Positions 50,061 through 58,640 of a stretch of 64,000 nt of DNA are shown here, in pieces (the stretch's first letter is position 1; every line of letters begins with the position of its first letter). The stretch covers positions 53,430 to 117,429 of the forward strand of contig JAQUUB010000010.1 in the NCBI GenBank assembly GCA_028694115.1, read 5' to 3'. A program made the translations under genes and the position numbers. The notes below the pieces were generated by a model. It was not told where the DNA came from. It saw nothing but the letters and a program-made list of their open reading frames with translations, and searched no databases. Source of the DNA: Lachnospiraceae bacterium (GTDB lineage Bacteria; Bacillota_A; Clostridia; Lachnospirales; Lachnospiraceae).

Positions 50061-50771
50061 CTACACCTCAATCTGACCTAATACTTCTCCAATACTTGCC
50101 TGTATTACTAAGTCTGCTTTTTTGTCCATTGCAGTCTCCCCACGATTAATCAGTACTAATTTGTCTCCCTTATAATAATTAGTAAGCCCTGCTGCCGGAT
50201 AAACTGCTAAGGAGGTTCCTCCAATAATTAAAACCTCTGCATTTCTGATATATGTGCTTGCTTCCTGTAATATTATTTGATCTAATCCCTCTTCATATAG
50301 AACAACATCTGGTTTAATGGTACCGCCGCAATCGCAGGTAGGTATCTTTTCTGATTTCAAAATATATTCTGCATCAAAAAGCTTATGGCATTTTGTACAA
50401 TAGTTTCTATGTACAGAACCATGAAGTTCCAAAACTTTTTTACTCCCAGCCTTTTGATGTAACCCATCAATATTCTGTGTAATAATTGCTTTTAATTTCC
50501 CTTTTTTCTCAAGTTCTGCTAGCTTTATATGACCCTTATTTGGTTTTGCATTTAAATAGAGCATTTTCTCCCTATAAAAATCGTAAAATTCTTCTGTTCT
50601 ATGACAATAAAACGAATGACTAAGTATTGCTTCTGGAGGATAGTCATATTTTTGACTATAAATTCCATCTACACTACGAAAATCAGGAATTCCACTTTCT
50701 GTGCTCATTCCTGCTCCTCCAAAAAAAACAATATTATCACTTTCTTTTATTATTTGCTTTAGATTATCCAT
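50061..50771 (-). CDS. cobB: NAD-dependent protein deacylase (sirtuin)
   Basis: 236 residues. GAGMSTESGIPDFRS (NAD site), TQNIDGLHQKAG, the catalytic His in LHG, and zinc cysteines CTKCH...CDCGG. Removes acyl groups from lysines. It lies 3 bases after the MaoC gene, so it is probably the last gene of the acyl-transfer cluster, where it might act on its proteins; that is inference. Confidence 0.93.
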   Translation of the reverse strand: MDNLKQIIKESDNIVFFGGAGMSTESGIPDFRSVDGIYSQKYDYPPEAILSHSFYCHRTEEFYDFYREKMLYLNAKPNKGHIKLAELEKKGKLKAIITQNIDGLHQKAGSKKVLELHGSVHRNYCTKCHKLFDAEYILKSEKIPTCDCGGTIKPDVVLYEEGLDQIILQEASTYIRNAEVLIIGGTSLAVYPAAGLTNYYKGDKLVLINRGETAMDKKADLVIQASIGEVLGQIEV

Positions 50772-50774
50772 TTG

Positions 50775-51188
50775 TTATATTAATCCTATTTGTAAGCTTG
50801 CTTTTGACACTTTATCACCATCTTGATTTTTAATGATTGCCTTTATCTGAATTAATTGATACGTATCATTTTTTTCTGTCACGGTTCCTTCAATTGTCAG
50901 GGTATCACCTATATAGACCGGCCTTAAAAACTTTGTTTCCACACTATGAATCAAACTCTTTTCACCTGGAAGATAAACACCTGCCAGAGTGGAAAGAAAA
51001 GAAGCTGTAAGCATTCCGAAAACAACGTGTTCGCGATGACCTCTATTCCTTGCAAATTCATCATCCTTATGCAATGGATTTTCATCCCCCGTTATCTGGC
51101 GGAAATTATCTTGAAATTCTTCAGTTACCGTAACAGTGAAGCTCTCCTTCTGTCCTACGTTTATTTCTTCATAGGTGTAATGATTCAT
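50775..51188 (-). CDS. MaoC-like hydratase
   Basis: 137-residue hot-dog protein. FRQITGDENPLHKDDEFARNRG contains the catalytic Asp and His of R-specific enoyl hydratases, followed by VVFGMLTASFLSTLAG. It would hydrate or dehydrate a short acyl chain, here probably on the neighbouring ACP. Confidence 0.88.
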   Translation of the reverse strand: MNHYTYEEINVGQKESFTVTVTEEFQDNFRQITGDENPLHKDDEFARNRGHREHVVFGMLTASFLSTLAGVYLPGEKSLIHSVETKFLRPVYIGDTLTIEGTVTEKNDTYQLIQIKAIIKNQDGDKVSKASLQIGLI

Positions 51189-51190
51189 GC

Positions 51191-51433
51191 TTAGGCCAGT
51201 CTCCTTTCAATTAAATCCACCATTTCTCCAACATTTTTTAACGTTCCAACTTCTTTAATATCAAATTTTAAATTGAATTTCTTTTCCATAGCAACAACCA
51301 AATTGATATGTTCTAAAGAATCCCAATCCTCAACATCCTCTGAGTTCGTCCCGTCACTAATGATCAGTTCTTCATCGTCAAACACATTTCTGAATATTGT
51401 CTGTACTTCTTCAAATATTTCTTCTCTATTCAT
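51191..51433 (-). CDS. Acyl carrier protein
   Basis: 80 residues with WDSLEHINLVVAMEKKF; the Ser of DSLEH takes phosphopantetheine. Not a fatty-acid ACP by context: it overlaps the FkbH gene by one base, so the two work together. Confidence 0.93.
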   Translation of the reverse strand: MNREEIFEEVQTIFRNVFDDEELIISDGTNSEDVEDWDSLEHINLVVAMEKKFNLKFDIKEVGTLKNVGEMVDLIERRLA

Positions 51434-53208
51434 TACTTACTCCTAATCTCCATTACCTGATTCTTTTTTTCATATGTGACTGGTATGTCATATTCCCAGG
51501 TACTGCTTGTATCATCTTGATCCACTTGTTTAAACCCAATACTTTCAAAAAAATTCTCTACTAGGGTATTCTTTTTTGTCCTACTATAGAATCCTCTTAT
51601 TTTCTTTACTCCCCTATTTTGACACATCTTTACAAGTTCGTCAAACATAGCTAATTCTAAATCTCTTTTAAAAACTCTACAACTCATTAGCCAGATATCT
51701 ATTTCCAATACCTCTTCTATCACAGTTCCAAGAATTACACTTACGATTCCATTATCCCCATATTTATCAAAAAGCTGTCCACAAAATGCAATGGAATGAT
51801 GGTCCTCTGCATAATGCTTTACCTCTTCTATGGATAGACGCTTCGTTGTAAGATTAAATTGGTTTGTTTTATTGATAAGCTGGGTAATCCTTTGAATATT
51901 CTCATCATTTACCGAATCTACATAACATACCATTTGTAATGAATTTAAATATTCCTTATAATCAGTAAATTGTTGTGCTATGACTTCTCTTTTTTGATTT
52001 TGTTTATAATACTCATTTCTTTTTCGATCATCCGCAGATAAAGAAACACATTCAAACAATCCTGACCGATCAAGGATTGTTACATAAGTATCTGGTATTG
52101 TAATTGGCAATACATAGGCACCTGTATTTTGTTCCACAATTTCTCTCTCAACAGGGTTATCATCGACAAAAACAATTGCATCTTCCATAATATTTAATTC
52201 TTCTGCAGTCTTTTTAATATTTAGGTCCTTGTTGTCCCAATTTATTTTTTGAACGATAAAATCTTCTTTTTTCAATAGAGAGGAACTATGGCCAAATCCT
52301 TCCTGCGCAATTCTTTCATCATTTTTTGAACATAGATTAAGAGAAATCCCTGTCATGGATAAATCCTTTATATATTTCTGCAATTGTGTATATGCCATTC
52401 CTTCTGATGTTTCAATTCCAAGCTTGATGTTTTCTACCCCATCATCCCCTATGACACCACCCCAAAGAGTATTGTCTAAGTCTAAGGAAAGAGCTTTCTT
52501 ATTTTTTCCATAGTAAGCTTTAATAATATTCGCAATATTAAATGCAACAAATGGGATTGCTTCCAGGCTAAATGCATACTTGTATAAATACCATTTTGAA
52601 TGATCATACCAATGATCTAATCCAATAACAGATGCTTCATAGGATAAATCATTAATATAAAAATCGGAATGTGAAAGCGCATATTCATATATTTTATGGT
52701 TAAAAGAATCAACAAAACGAAGGGCACCACTTTCTTCATAGGAATCACGATTACCAAGTACTCTATAGGGAAGTGGTTCAAAATTGTTTTGAATAATCGG
52801 ACAGTGAAGGGTATCTTGAATTTTATTCCAAACACTGCTATATCGTTCGAATTCTTGCTTTAACTTCTTTGCTACTTCTTCTCCTGACTCACCAGGCAAT
52901 GGGAATTCTTTTATATTTTTATTTGTTGTATGAATATAAACAATATCTGGTTTGAATTCGATTAAAGCATCGGTTTCAAACATCACTTCCTCATAAAAAC
53001 GATCATATTGTCCTTCATAAAAAATAGGTTTAATCCCCTGATTCAACAAAAAAAGTTCTAGAATATTCTTAGTTTCTCCAATGGTAGAACCACTTAAAAG
53101 AGCAATTCTTTTTTCTAAAAAATTAGAATCTGCTAGTAATTGTCTCTTTATTGATTTTTTATGTTGTAATAGATAGGAACTATCAAAAGGATATTCAAGC
53201 TCTTTCAT
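51433..53208 (-). CDS. FkbH-like HAD-IIIC protein
   Basis: 591 residues: N-terminal SGNH-like region, HAD core with SLDLDNTLWGGVIGDDG and FVDDNPVEREIV, and a C-terminal acetyltransferase-like region (about 400-585). FkbH proteins load glyceryl or related three-carbon units from phosphoglycerate onto an ACP. Start at 53208 after GAGGAAG. Confidence 0.88.
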   Translation of the reverse strand: MKELEYPFDSSYLLQHKKSIKRQLLADSNFLEKRIALLSGSTIGETKNILELFLLNQGIKPIFYEGQYDRFYEEVMFETDALIEFKPDIVYIHTTNKNIKEFPLPGESGEEVAKKLKQEFERYSSVWNKIQDTLHCPIIQNNFEPLPYRVLGNRDSYEESGALRFVDSFNHKIYEYALSHSDFYINDLSYEASVIGLDHWYDHSKWYLYKYAFSLEAIPFVAFNIANIIKAYYGKNKKALSLDLDNTLWGGVIGDDGVENIKLGIETSEGMAYTQLQKYIKDLSMTGISLNLCSKNDERIAQEGFGHSSSLLKKEDFIVQKINWDNKDLNIKKTAEELNIMEDAIVFVDDNPVEREIVEQNTGAYVLPITIPDTYVTILDRSGLFECVSLSADDRKRNEYYKQNQKREVIAQQFTDYKEYLNSLQMVCYVDSVNDENIQRITQLINKTNQFNLTTKRLSIEEVKHYAEDHHSIAFCGQLFDKYGDNGIVSVILGTVIEEVLEIDIWLMSCRVFKRDLELAMFDELVKMCQNRGVKKIRGFYSRTKKNTLVENFFESIGFKQVDQDDTSSTWEYDIPVTYEKKNQVMEIRSK

Positions 53209-53225
53209 CCGTTTCTTCCTCATTT

Positions 53226-54509
53226 CTATGAAACTATTTCGAACAGCTCTGCTTCTAATAATTGTTTTACAAGAGGTATTAATTCATCCACAGGTGCTTC
53301 AATCAGATTGCTAATATCTAATAAGTCATTTGTACCATCCGCATAAGCAATTAAATCTTTTAAATGCAGCGTCTGTTTGTATGTTTCCTTACTACTCATT
53401 GTTGGAACCAACCCACGCTTTCCTAATTGGGGTTCACAAAAACAGGTGACTCTATAGTTTTCATTATATTCTAATGTTTCGATACATTTTACCATAACAT
53501 CATAGGAACCTTGAAATCCCTCCGGGGATACCATCGACATATTATCTCCAGAAGTATGATATTCCATATACTCATGATATTTCGACCGACAGAATCCGAC
53601 AACCGGTAAATCGACTCCTGGTGCCTGATACTGCCTTTCATCCGATCCTCTTTTTAAGAAGGAATAATCTTGATAATCTGGGTCTTGATTACGTAATACC
53701 TGACTCATGACCTTATCTGCCAATGTGTTTGAATATCTGGAATGGATTATGGAGTAGGTACCATTATCTCCAACGCAGGATAGGTTGAATCCAGCAATGA
53801 CTCGTTCCTTTAAAATACTTATATTTCTGCTAAGATAGGTTATGGAACCTATTGTTTCAGGAATAAGAATTAAACGATAACTATACTTTCTATTTTCCAT
53901 ATTTTGAATATAATTAGCTAAGGAAATTAATAAAGATGGTCCAGAGCATTCATTATTTGCCATAGATGGATGACAAATATAAGTAGAAAGGAAAATTTCC
54001 TTTTCACTCTTTCCTTTAATTAAAATTTCGCCATAAGTAAGGGAACCATCCTTAAATTCACTATCAATTACAACATGATATTTCCCGGGTTTAAGATTAT
54101 TTTTCTGGTTTTCCGTCATTGCAAAGCCAAATCTCTCTTTATAATAGGATGTCACATAGGGAATAAGGTCCGGCTGATCCTTTAATGTGTAAAGGTGCTC
54201 TTTTAATTCATCTAATTCCATGTACGCATCGATCGGAACGGAGTATCCAAGAATATGAAGATTATTTTCTTTAAAATCGACAATTCGAATCCCCTGTTCA
54301 TTTTCAATATAAGCATCCTTTATATTCCATTCTTTTGGAATTGTCCAATCAAAAACCTTACTTCCTGATGGCACTTCATGTATTGTGATGTTAGGATAAT
54401 ATTTTTTTAAAATAGATAAAGTCTCTCTTACTCCATTTCCAGTAATGCTTCTGTATATAGGGAAAATTTCCTGACAGATATCATAAATTTCCTTTCCCTG
54501 ATTGTTCAT
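53226..54509 (-). CDS. DUF4910 / M28-like aminopeptidase family protein
   Basis: 427 residues. SITGNGVRETLSIL, FLSTYICHPSMANNECSGPSLL (metal His and Asp-like positions), PETIGSITYLSR, FLKRGSDERQYQAPGVDLPVVGF and HTSGDNM resemble zinc aminopeptidases. A C-terminal winged-helix-like piece follows. DUF4910 genes often stand in sugar or antibiotic clusters; substrate unknown. Start at 54509 after AGGAGG, overlapping the upstream stop by one base. Confidence 0.8.
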   Translation of the reverse strand: MNNQGKEIYDICQEIFPIYRSITGNGVRETLSILKKYYPNITIHEVPSGSKVFDWTIPKEWNIKDAYIENEQGIRIVDFKENNLHILGYSVPIDAYMELDELKEHLYTLKDQPDLIPYVTSYYKERFGFAMTENQKNNLKPGKYHVVIDSEFKDGSLTYGEILIKGKSEKEIFLSTYICHPSMANNECSGPSLLISLANYIQNMENRKYSYRLILIPETIGSITYLSRNISILKERVIAGFNLSCVGDNGTYSIIHSRYSNTLADKVMSQVLRNQDPDYQDYSFLKRGSDERQYQAPGVDLPVVGFCRSKYHEYMEYHTSGDNMSMVSPEGFQGSYDVMVKCIETLEYNENYRVTCFCEPQLGKRGLVPTMSSKETYKQTLHLKDLIAYADGTNDLLDISNLIEAPVDELIPLVKQLLEAELFEIVS

Positions 54510-55294
54510 TACAAATCCTCCTGACCCGTGTAGGTACATAGTTTTCTACTTCTATTATTTTTCACGTCTTCTTCTATAATAGGATATCCTTTTCCCATTT
54601 CAACTATTTTCATGTCAATAGAATTGATTTGAAATCTTCTAGATACACCGGTCTTTACAAATTCTTCTTCATAGGGATAGATCGTGATAAAAACATCTTT
54701 TTCCAGATCCCGTACATTCATAGAATAAGTTTTTTCACTCTCTGTACCATTTTCGTCTATATATCCTGCTGTAAAGTCTTTTAAGTATCGATACGATACC
54801 CCTACCTGCTCTTCCACATAATGAACAAAGGTAAAGGAATGCTGGCATTCCACATCAATAAACAGGTTCTTTACATTATGGTCTTTACAGTAACCAAAAA
54901 CAGAATCTGCTCCAAAGGAACTCTTATTATCAATTGCGCACAACTCTTCTTTATCTTTTCCCCAAATGGCAAAAGAATAGATGGGATGCTTTGTCCTTTT
55001 AAAGTCCTCTCTTTTTAATGCTGCTTTTCCAATACTCCCGGTTTTACATGGGGTTTTATGATAATCAAAAGGGATGCCCTTACAAAAATCCCAGTTAAAA
55101 GTAGGGATGAGTAATGTTCCCGATGGTCCAATGATATCAATAACAGAATCTAAAAGGAGATTCATATCTACGTCATCCTCATGCGTTACACAATCATAAA
55201 GTAATCTCTTTACATCTGAAGATATCATAACCTTATCTCCTGTTTGCAATCCAAATGATTTCGCTATATCCTTTAATTTAATGTAATCACTCAT
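54509..55294 (-). CDS. AAC(3)-like N-acyltransferase
   Basis: 261 residues of the aminoglycoside 3-N-acetyltransferase fold: LLIPTFNWDFCKG, HPIYSFAIWGKDKEEL, SSFGADSVFGYC, and FTFVHYVEEQVGVSYRYLK. In this setting it more likely transfers an ACP- or CoA-bound acyl group to an amino sugar or amino acid than gives drug resistance. Start at 55294 after GGAG. Confidence 0.83.
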   Translation of the reverse strand: MSDYIKLKDIAKSFGLQTGDKVMISSDVKRLLYDCVTHEDDVDMNLLLDSVIDIIGPSGTLLIPTFNWDFCKGIPFDYHKTPCKTGSIGKAALKREDFKRTKHPIYSFAIWGKDKEELCAIDNKSSFGADSVFGYCKDHNVKNLFIDVECQHSFTFVHYVEEQVGVSYRYLKDFTAGYIDENGTESEKTYSMNVRDLEKDVFITIYPYEEEFVKTGVSRRFQINSIDMKIVEMGKGYPIIEEDVKNNRSRKLCTYTGQEDL

Positions 55295-55353
55295 ATGATT
55301 CTCCATTCTATCAAGTACCTTTTTCTATCAAATATCTTATAAATATACCATAA

Positions 55354-55992
55354 TTATCCTAATAATTCATGTACCAGCGGAATTAATTCTACTGGTGTGT
55401 CAATAGATGGGCGATCCTCATCTATTTTTCCAAATCCGTACTTTGCAAAAACAAATGGAATCTGGGCTTCCTTTGTAGCATCTAAGTCCCCTTGCGTATC
55501 TCCTACATAAATGGCCTGGTCAAGATGATTTCTTTCCATTACCATTTTAATATTGTCACCTTTTCCTTTTCCTGTTCTTCCAGAGCATTCACAATCCGTA
55601 AAGTATTCATGAAAATCAAAAAGATCTAATAATAATTCAATATAGCCGTCCTGACAATTACTAATAATATATAAAGAATATTCCTTTGTTAATTCAGAAA
55701 AAACTTCTTCAATCCCATCGTATAATTTGCCTGGATGCTGATATAAATAGGCTATTTCTTCCTCTACTGCTTCCTGCATAATCTCAAGACTCTTTTTTGC
55801 ATCAATATGAGGCATAAATAATTTTCCGATGTCCTCTAGGACTTTACCCATATAACTATGCAATTGTTCCATAGTCATTTGATATCCAACCTCTTCATAA
55901 CGATCCAGCACTTTATTCCAGGATTCTAATACACCCTTTGTCGAATCCCAAATTGTTCCATCAATATCAAAAATAATACCTTTATTATCCAT
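55354..55992 (-). CDS. HAD-family phosphatase
   Basis: 212 residues, phosphoglycolate-phosphatase-like: GIIFDIDGTIWDST, YIISNCQDGYIELLLD, AIYVGDTQGDLDATKEAQIPFVFAKYGFG. The first gene of the cluster, so it may remove a phosphate from a pathway intermediate. Confidence 0.88.
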   Translation of the reverse strand: MDNKGIIFDIDGTIWDSTKGVLESWNKVLDRYEEVGYQMTMEQLHSYMGKVLEDIGKLFMPHIDAKKSLEIMQEAVEEEIAYLYQHPGKLYDGIEEVFSELTKEYSLYIISNCQDGYIELLLDLFDFHEYFTDCECSGRTGKGKGDNIKMVMERNHLDQAIYVGDTQGDLDATKEAQIPFVFAKYGFGKIDEDRPSIDTPVELIPLVHELLG

Positions 55993-56100
55993 TTATTTAG
56001 CTCCTATTTCTATGATCTCTCTATCTAATGTGACAACATTGTCATAACATATTTTTCCACAGATTTTATCTTATCATACTTTAAATAGTGCTACAATATG

Positions 56101-56134
56101 AAAAAGTGAGAACCCGCATGGATTCTCACTTTTC
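56101..56134 (-). terminator. Terminator of the GH10-like gene
   Basis: AAAAGTGAGAA/TTCTCACTTTT stem with flanking A and T runs. Confidence 0.85.
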
Positions 56135-56136
56135 TA

Positions 56137-57117
56137 TTAACGATTTTTTAAATTTGCCAATTCTATCTGTGCTACAGGACTATTCAGGCTTGAGTAGTTA
56201 TAAATCATATATCCGCTCCATCCATTCGATCTTGCTAAATTTGCCTGTGTCTGTAAATTGTTACTCTTAAGTGCCCATCCTGGGTCGTAGGATAATGCCT
56301 GGCCTGTACGATAGGATGCCAGACCTACATACATAGGAATGCCTGCTTTATCAAGTGCTGTCCATTGTGCTAAACGATTACTAAACATTGCAGTCGTACC
56401 AGCTTTTCCATAATTATCTGTCCAATAGAGTTGTGGACAAACATAGTCAACATATCCTTTTGTTGATAACCAGGTATCGATATCTGCTCCCATCGCTCTA
56501 TTATTATCAATATTACCCTGAGGACTGATACCAAATACCTTACCAGCTGCATGTACCGTAGTATAAACCTGAGATATCATTGCATTATGTACCTGTGCTC
56601 CAAGTGCTGGGAAATAATCATCAAAATGAACACCATCTACTGCGTACTTATTTACTACCTCTGCCACACCTGCAACGATATTTGCCTGTGTTGCTAATGC
56701 TGCATTTCCACTATATACACCATTACGATATCCATAAGGATTGATCCATGCGTGAATCTGTAAACCTTTTGCATGAGCAGTTGCAACCATAATACTTAAG
56801 GGATCATATCCTGGATTTCCGTTAAGCATCATGGTACTCCATGGATAAATTGCCGAAGGATACACTGCATCATTGTGAGAACGAACATGAACGATTACAG
56901 AATTACATCCCTGTGCTACTACACGATCACACATTGCACTAAACGTGTTGGTAAAGTCTGTCTGGTTCTTTCCCTTCAAATAAGTCTGAAAATCAAGAAA
57001 CGAAATCCAAACTGCCCTCATTTCTACTGGCTGTGCAACAGGTGCTGCCTGGGCCTGAACAGAAAATCCAGTTGATAAAATCATGGCGGCCATAATAAGT
57101 GCTACTATTTTTTTCAT
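56137..57117 (-). CDS. Secreted GH10-like (DUF187) glycosyl hydrolase
   Basis: 326 residues. Signal peptide (1-27, ALIMAAMILSTGFSVQAQAA), then the GHL10 fold: MRAVWISFLDFQTYL, VIVHVRSHNDAVYPS, IHAWINPYGYRNG, VDGVHFDDYFP and DYVCPQLYWTDNYG. The Asp/Glu pattern of family members is present. Likely acts on wall glycan or its decorations. Confidence 0.88.
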   Translation of the reverse strand: MKKIVALIMAAMILSTGFSVQAQAAPVAQPVEMRAVWISFLDFQTYLKGKNQTDFTNTFSAMCDRVVAQGCNSVIVHVRSHNDAVYPSAIYPWSTMMLNGNPGYDPLSIMVATAHAKGLQIHAWINPYGYRNGVYSGNAALATQANIVAGVAEVVNKYAVDGVHFDDYFPALGAQVHNAMISQVYTTVHAAGKVFGISPQGNIDNNRAMGADIDTWLSTKGYVDYVCPQLYWTDNYGKAGTTAMFSNRLAQWTALDKAGIPMYVGLASYRTGQALSYDPGWALKSNNLQTQANLARSNGWSGYMIYNYSSLNSPVAQIELANLKNR

Positions 57118-57242
57118 TTAAAATACCATCTTTCTACAATTTTTTCGAAAACCCGTCACCTTCCAATGGGTGACATAATATGAATATTATACACTATTAT
57201 GAAGAATTATCCAATATGATGAACCAAAAAAAATAAAATAGT

Positions 57243-57686
57243 TTACATAATTTTTTCTATTAATAATCTCAGTGACTGTTCAAATCTATAATCGTCTTCT
57301 GGCGTGCGCTTTTTAGGTCCTTTTAAATGATTTTTAGAACTTTTCCTACGTTCTGTTTTCGCAATATGTCGTTCCATCATCATCAAATCAATATTATCTT
57401 TTGTATACCACTTTCCACTTTGATGGATCGGATGAACACCTTTCCCTAATGCCATAGATGCAACACCATAATCCTGTGTCACTATGATATCTCCTTTATC
57501 TGCTAACATAATCAGACGAAAATCTGCGGAATCAGCACCCTTATCAACTCGGATCACCTTTGCATATTCAGAATATAATTCATGTGCCGTATCACACACC
57601 AATACTAATTCTAACTTTTTTTCTCTGGCTACCTGTTCTGTAATCTTTACAACTGGACATGCATCTGCATCAATTAAAATTTTCAT
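57243..57686 (-). CDS. YaiI/YqxD (DUF188) family protein
   Basis: 147 residues: MKILIDADACPVVKI, VDKGADSADFRLIMLADKGDIIVTQDYGVASMAL, a PIN-like fold with conserved acids, suggestive of a nuclease. Overlaps the YccF gene by four bases. Confidence 0.88.
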   Translation of the reverse strand: MKILIDADACPVVKITEQVAREKKLELVLVCDTAHELYSEYAKVIRVDKGADSADFRLIMLADKGDIIVTQDYGVASMALGKGVHPIHQSGKWYTKDNIDLMMMERHIAKTERRKSSKNHLKGPKKRTPEDDYRFEQSLRLLIEKIM

Positions 57687-58042
57687 TTGACCGCTGCACC
57701 AAAAGGCATTAAGGCTAATTTTGCAATCTTAAAACACTGCAGACCAAATGGAATTCCTACAATTGTAATACAGAATAAACAACCAATAATACAAGCTTCA
57801 ATGGTTAGTGGAATACCCGTTATAATAATATAAAGTATATTTAAAATAAGACTCGATACATGATCGCTATATTCCACTTCTTTACCAAATGGAAATAAGC
57901 ACAAAGACGCCATTTTAAAGCATTGTAAACCAATCGGGATTCCTATAATTGTAATACACCAAAATAACCCCGCCAAAAACCAACTAAAAGCTAAAATGAA
58001 ACCCCCAAAAATAAACCACAATAGATTACCTAAACACGACAT
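57683..58042 (-). CDS. YccF domain membrane protein
   Basis: 119 residues with two repeated halves, each with a membrane helix pair and the motif ITIIGIPIGLQCFKMASL / ITIVGIPFGLQCFKIAKL. Inner-membrane family of unknown function. Ribosome site GGGAG. Confidence 0.9.
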   Translation of the reverse strand: MSCLGNLLWFIFGGFILAFSWFLAGLFWCITIIGIPIGLQCFKMASLCLFPFGKEVEYSDHVSSLILNILYIIITGIPLTIEACIIGCLFCITIVGIPFGLQCFKIAKLALMPFGAAVK

Positions 58043-58427
58043 AACTATTTCTCCCTTCGAAAATCTGTTATTATATCTTTTTTTAACTCTCTTGATTAAG
58101 ATGTCTTATTTTTTTGATATTAATTTCTGAAATATAATATTGGCTGCTCATAATTTCTCTTTCCTCTTTATAAAAATATATTTGGTAATATTGTACATTT
58201 GTTTAATTTATAAAGCAATTGCTGTTTATACTGATTATTATTCTCAATGGCATAATGATAATAGTTCTCTTATGGTTGATCAATCTATTTTAGTGTATTA
58301 TTTATCGCTCTGATGATTGCAAAATAGAGAATGTAATTTTTGTTTAGTTTTCTGTCTAACATCATGTGTCTACTGCATTTGTTTACAATAAAAAATTACT
58401 GAATCTTTATTTTTAAAGAAATAGAAA

Positions 58428-58480
58428 TTTTAAGAGGGATAATCAGATTTGAATTGATTTTTGTTTCTAAACCCGCATAG
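58428..58480. repeat. tRNA-Cys 3'-end relic A (candidate attachment site)
   Basis: TTTAAGAGG-GATAATCAG and ATTTGAATTG match the 3' end of tRNA-Cys at 63498-63530 with three transitions and one deletion over about 30 bases. A further stretch, ending in AAACCCGCATAG, matches relic B at 62091-62115 but not the intact tRNA as well. It bounds the deaminase module on the left. Confidence 0.6.
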
Positions 58481-58510
58481 TAATTTCATTCAATAATTTA
58501 CAACACAAAT

Positions 58511-58602
58511 AAAAAAATAGGTATAAATACCTATTTTTTTATAATTAATTTGACCTACTTCAGTCACCTTCCATAGAATCAACCTCCTTAAGTTTATAAT
58601 CA
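58511..58602 (-). ncRNA. Predicted short transcript 3' of the deaminase gene
   Basis: On the minus strand TTGTAA (58631-58626), 16 bases, TATAAT (58609-58604) form a promoter 10 bases after the deaminase stop. The product would be about 90 nt, with AAGGAGG and a five-codon frame (58574-58560, MEGD), ending in a 14-bp hairpin AAAAAAATAGGTAT/ATACCTATTTTTTT. It may be a small RNA partner of the deaminase, as AvcI is for AvcD, though AvcI lies upstream of avcD. Confidence 0.45.
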
Positions 58603-58640
58603 TATTATACATCAATTAAAACATATTACAATATAGATTA

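Larger units (their letters stand above)
58043..58640. other. Non-coding region with tRNA relic and short transcript
   Basis: 598 bases without a protein gene. From left: AT-rich sequence with no recognisable feature (58043-58427), the first tRNA-Cys relic (58428-58480), a perfect hairpin (58511-58540) and a short minus-strand unit with promoter and GGAGG (58560-58631). Confidence 0.6.

Noticed and set aside
54509..55294. AAC(3)-like gene as an antibiotic resistance determinant
   Set aside because: It is embedded with ACP, FkbH and DUF4910 genes in overlapping order, which points to biosynthesis.
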